Below, piece after piece: positions 5,597-7,270 of a stretch of 7,270 bases of DNA. The notes beneath the pieces are model-generated. The model was not told where the DNA came from and searched no databases. It saw only the letters and a list, made by a program, of their open reading frames with translations. The stretch comes from Cytophagales bacterium. Its GTDB lineage: Bacteria; Bacteroidota; Bacteroidia; Cytophagales; ES-bin-26. The translations under genes and the position numbers were made by a program. Location: positions 1-7,270 of the forward strand of contig JACMKY010000594.1 of assembly GCA_014379925.1 (NCBI GenBank), read 5' to 3'. Numbering within the stretch: position 1 is the stretch's first letter; every line of letters begins with the position of its first letter.

Positions 5597-6952
5597 ATGG
5601 GTTTCGAGATTGGGATTTTTGTTCGCGTGTCGCTGTTGTTCGGCAGCCTGACGGGGGCGGCGTATTGCGTACTCCACGCCCCGGTTACTTACTTCATTCT
5701 GGTTGGCGTCGGGGTGGTGATGCAGGTATCCGAACTGATCCGGTACGTATCCAAAACCAATACCGAACTGGCCCAATTCGTGTTGGCCGTGCGCTACCGG
5801 GATTTTTCGCAGCACTTCAACGAACGCGACGCGCCGACTTCGGTCAAGCAGTTGCGCCGGGCCTTCAACGAAATTAACACTACCTTCAAGAGGCTCAGCA
5901 ACGAGAAGGAGGCGCAGTACCAGTACCTGCAGACCATCCTGGAACTGGTCGACACGGGCATCCTCTCCTACAACGCCCAGGGGGAAGTGGAGTGGATGAA
6001 CGAATCGCTCAAGAAGATGCTCAACCTGCCTTACCTCCGCAACATCCACGCGCTGGTTCGTCGCGACCCGGGGCTCCACCAGGTCGTTACGCAGTTGAAG
6101 ACGGGCGAGAGCACCCTGACCCAACTCCATCTCGGCAAAACGCCCACGCGGGTGCTGCTGTCGGCCACGGCTTTCCGCGTGGACGGCCGGCTCTCTACGC
6201 TGGTGGCCTTCCAGAACGTGAACGTGGCGGTGGCGGAAACGGAAACGGAAGCCTGGCAGAAGCTGCTCCGCGTGATGACCCACGAAATCATGAACTCGGT
6301 GGCACCCATCACTTCGCTGGCCGATACGCTGAAGAAGCGCCTCCAATTCGCCGCCACCCCCCTTGCCCACGGGCAATCGCCGGCCGGAGTGGCGGACGCC
6401 GAACTGCTGGAAGACGTAGCCATGGGCGTGGACGTGATCCGCAACCGGAGCGAAGGGTTGCTGAAATTCGCCGAAACCTACCGCAACCTGAGCAAGATTG
6501 CCACGCCGACCTTCAGCACCGTGCCCGTGCGCGATCTCTTCGAAGGCATCCGTCAACTGATGCAGTACGGACTGCAACAGAAGGGCATTACCCTGGAGGT
6601 ACTCATCAAGGAACCCAAGCTCACCCTGGAAGCGGATCCCCACCTGATCGAACAGGTGCTCATCAACCTGGTACTCAACGCCGCGGAAGCCGTCAAGGAG
6701 CGCGCCCAGCCGCGCATCCAGCTGTCGGCTTTTCCGGGCGACAACGACCGCACCGCCCTCGAAGTGACCGACAATGGCATCGGCATCCCGCCCGAGGTGG
6801 TCGCCAACATCTTCGTTCCCTTCTTCACCACCAAGAAAAACGGTTCCGGCATCGGCCTCAGCCTCTCCAAGCAGATCATGCAACTCCACAAGGGCAGCAT
6901 CCGCGTGCACTCCGCCGAAGGAGAGGGCAGCGTGTTTCACTTGCAGTTTTGA
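5597..6952 (+). CDS. Membrane-bound PAS-type sensor histidine kinase, NtrY-like
   Basis: From the ATG at 5597 the product is 451 residues. Two hydrophobic segments (about 7-27 and 30-47) anchor it in the inner membrane with almost no periplasmic loop, so it probably senses a cytoplasmic or membrane signal. A linker (about 50-105) precedes a PAS-like domain (about 106-215, with LELVDTGILSYNAQGEVEWMN). The phospho-acceptor His229 lies in VMTHEIMNSVAPI. The ATPase domain is complete: N box INLVLNAAEA (356-365), G1 DNGIGIP (392-398), F box FVPFFTTK (406-413) and G2 GSGIGLSL (416-423). The protein should autophosphorylate and pass phosphate to a response regulator, but none is adjacent. An in-frame ATG at 5507 would add 30 residues encoded entirely by repeats, so I reject it. 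The NtrY-like label is by resemblance; the signal is unknown. Confidence 0.92.
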   Translation: MGFEIGIFVRVSLLFGSLTGAAYCVLHAPVTYFILVGVGVVMQVSELIRYVSKTNTELAQFVLAVRYRDFSQHFNERDAPTSVKQLRRAFNEINTTFKRLSNEKEAQYQYLQTILELVDTGILSYNAQGEVEWMNESLKKMLNLPYLRNIHALVRRDPGLHQVVTQLKTGESTLTQLHLGKTPTRVLLSATAFRVDGRLSTLVAFQNVNVAVAETETEAWQKLLRVMTHEIMNSVAPITSLADTLKKRLQFAATPLAHGQSPAGVADAELLEDVAMGVDVIRNRSEGLLKFAETYRNLSKIATPTFSTVPVRDLFEGIRQLMQYGLQQKGITLEVLIKEPKLTLEADPHLIEQVLINLVLNAAEAVKERAQPRIQLSAFPGDNDRTALEVTDNGIGIPPEVVANIFVPFFTTKKNGSGIGLSLSKQIMQLHKGSIRVHSAEGEGSVFHLQF

Positions 6953-7000
6953 GTCCGGATACGGGCCGTTTTATCCCCCGGCCGTTCAGCGGAAAAAACA

Positions 7001-7032
7001 AACGCGCCGGAACTGCCAACCCCCGGCGCGTT
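7001..7032. terminator. Bidirectional terminator hairpin between convergent genes
   Basis: AACGCGCCGG (7001-7010) and CCGGCGCGTT (7023-7032) form a perfect 10-bp stem with a 12-base loop. Read on the minus strand it is followed by TTTGTTTTTTCC (complement of 6991-7000 and the arm end), a good U-tract for the gene ending at 7084. In the plus direction, 48 bases after the kinase stop, the tail TTCATCGTTCGTCATTTT is only moderately T-rich. It probably serves both genes, more strongly the minus-strand one. Confidence 0.8.
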
Positions 7033-7083
7033 CATCGTTCGTCATTTTCCCTTGACGGATTCCCCCAACCAAGCGTACCGGCC

Positions 7084-7270
7084 CTATCCGGGCTGCTTGC
7101 TATCGCCCTCTTTGGGCTCAATAGTGCCCTTTCGGATCTGTTCGGCGGTGGGTTCCCCGCTTTCGCGGGCTTCCTGCGGGGTATCCGTTTCGGGCTGGTT
7201 GGTATCGTAGGTGGTAGCCTTGCCGGGCTTAGTGGATTTATAAGTCCGGTGATCGACCGTTTTTTTCGTC
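7084..7270 (-). CDS. Unrecognised protein, C-terminal 61 residues
   Basis: A minus-strand frame enters from the right edge and ends at TAG (7086-7084), leaving 61 visible residues. The peptide is highly hydrophilic and rich in Lys, Glu, Asp, Thr, Pro and Gly, with no hydrophobic segment, so it is probably a disordered tail or part of a small soluble protein. Two things support coding. A strong hairpin with a minus-strand U-tract lies 52 bases beyond the stop, and the composition looks protein-like, whereas the other open minus frame here gives a Pro/Arg-rich product. I do not recognise a family, and the start is outside the window. It is convergent with the kinase gene. Confidence 0.6.
   Translation of the reverse strand, partial: TKKTVDHRTYKSTKPGKATTYDTNQPETDTPQEARESGEPTAEQIRKGTIEPKEGDSKQPG

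Noticed and set aside
5588..6940. A 450-codon minus-strand open frame antisense to the kinase
   Set aside because: The kinase frame has every expected motif in order. The antisense product has mirror-frame composition (rich in His, Val, Gly, Gln) and no domain.
3890..6952. A defence island built from the helicase and kinase
   Set aside because: The helicase is a housekeeping RhlE-like type and the kinase an ordinary two-component sensor. They are separated by repeats and a possible terminator, with no nuclease, effector or toxin gene nearby.

Overview
The window reads as ordinary chromosome of a fairly GC-rich member of the Bacteroidota, most likely a Cytophagales-type bacterium. Three things point there. 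Promoter-like boxes match the Bacteroidota -7 consensus TAnnTTTG. No start codon has a convincing Shine-Dalgarno sequence. The spacers carry the dispersed 'GTCAT.GTGAGCG...CGAA' repeat, whose translation (HSERSR-like) is a common contaminant of predicted proteins from this phylum. The assignment rests on memory of these signals, not on a database search.

Layout, left to right. A minus-strand penicillin-acylase-family (Ntn hydrolase) gene enters from the left edge; only its signal peptide and N-terminal part are present. After a 250-base spacer with a candidate promoter and a 12-bp inverted repeat come two minus-strand genes in tandem: a CPBP-type membrane protein (downstream) and a Kup-family potassium uptake permease (upstream). 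A copy of the dispersed repeat lies between them. Kup is divergent from a plus-strand RhlE-like DEAD-box RNA helicase. The roughly 290-base region between them has a -7 box for each direction and two strong inverted repeats. After the helicase, a 327-base gene-free stretch holds five 14-bp GC-rich tandem units, a weak terminator-like hairpin, a second dispersed-repeat copy and three 14-bp simple units ending just before the next start codon. That gene is a membrane-bound PAS-type sensor histidine kinase. It ends at a strong hairpin shared with a convergent minus-strand gene, of which only the last 61 codons are visible.

The genes do not form one obvious pathway. Kup and the CPBP protein may be co-transcribed. 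The helicase and the kinase look like separate units, and no response regulator is adjacent to the kinase. I see no tRNA, rRNA, CRISPR array, transposase or phage gene. I do not see a convincing new multi-gene system. The most unusual content is in the spacers: repeats abutting coding starts, a hairpin in the probable kup leader, a long inverted repeat in the divergent region and a near-leaderless helicase start. At protein level, the CPBP homologue lacks two of its family's catalytic-site residues.
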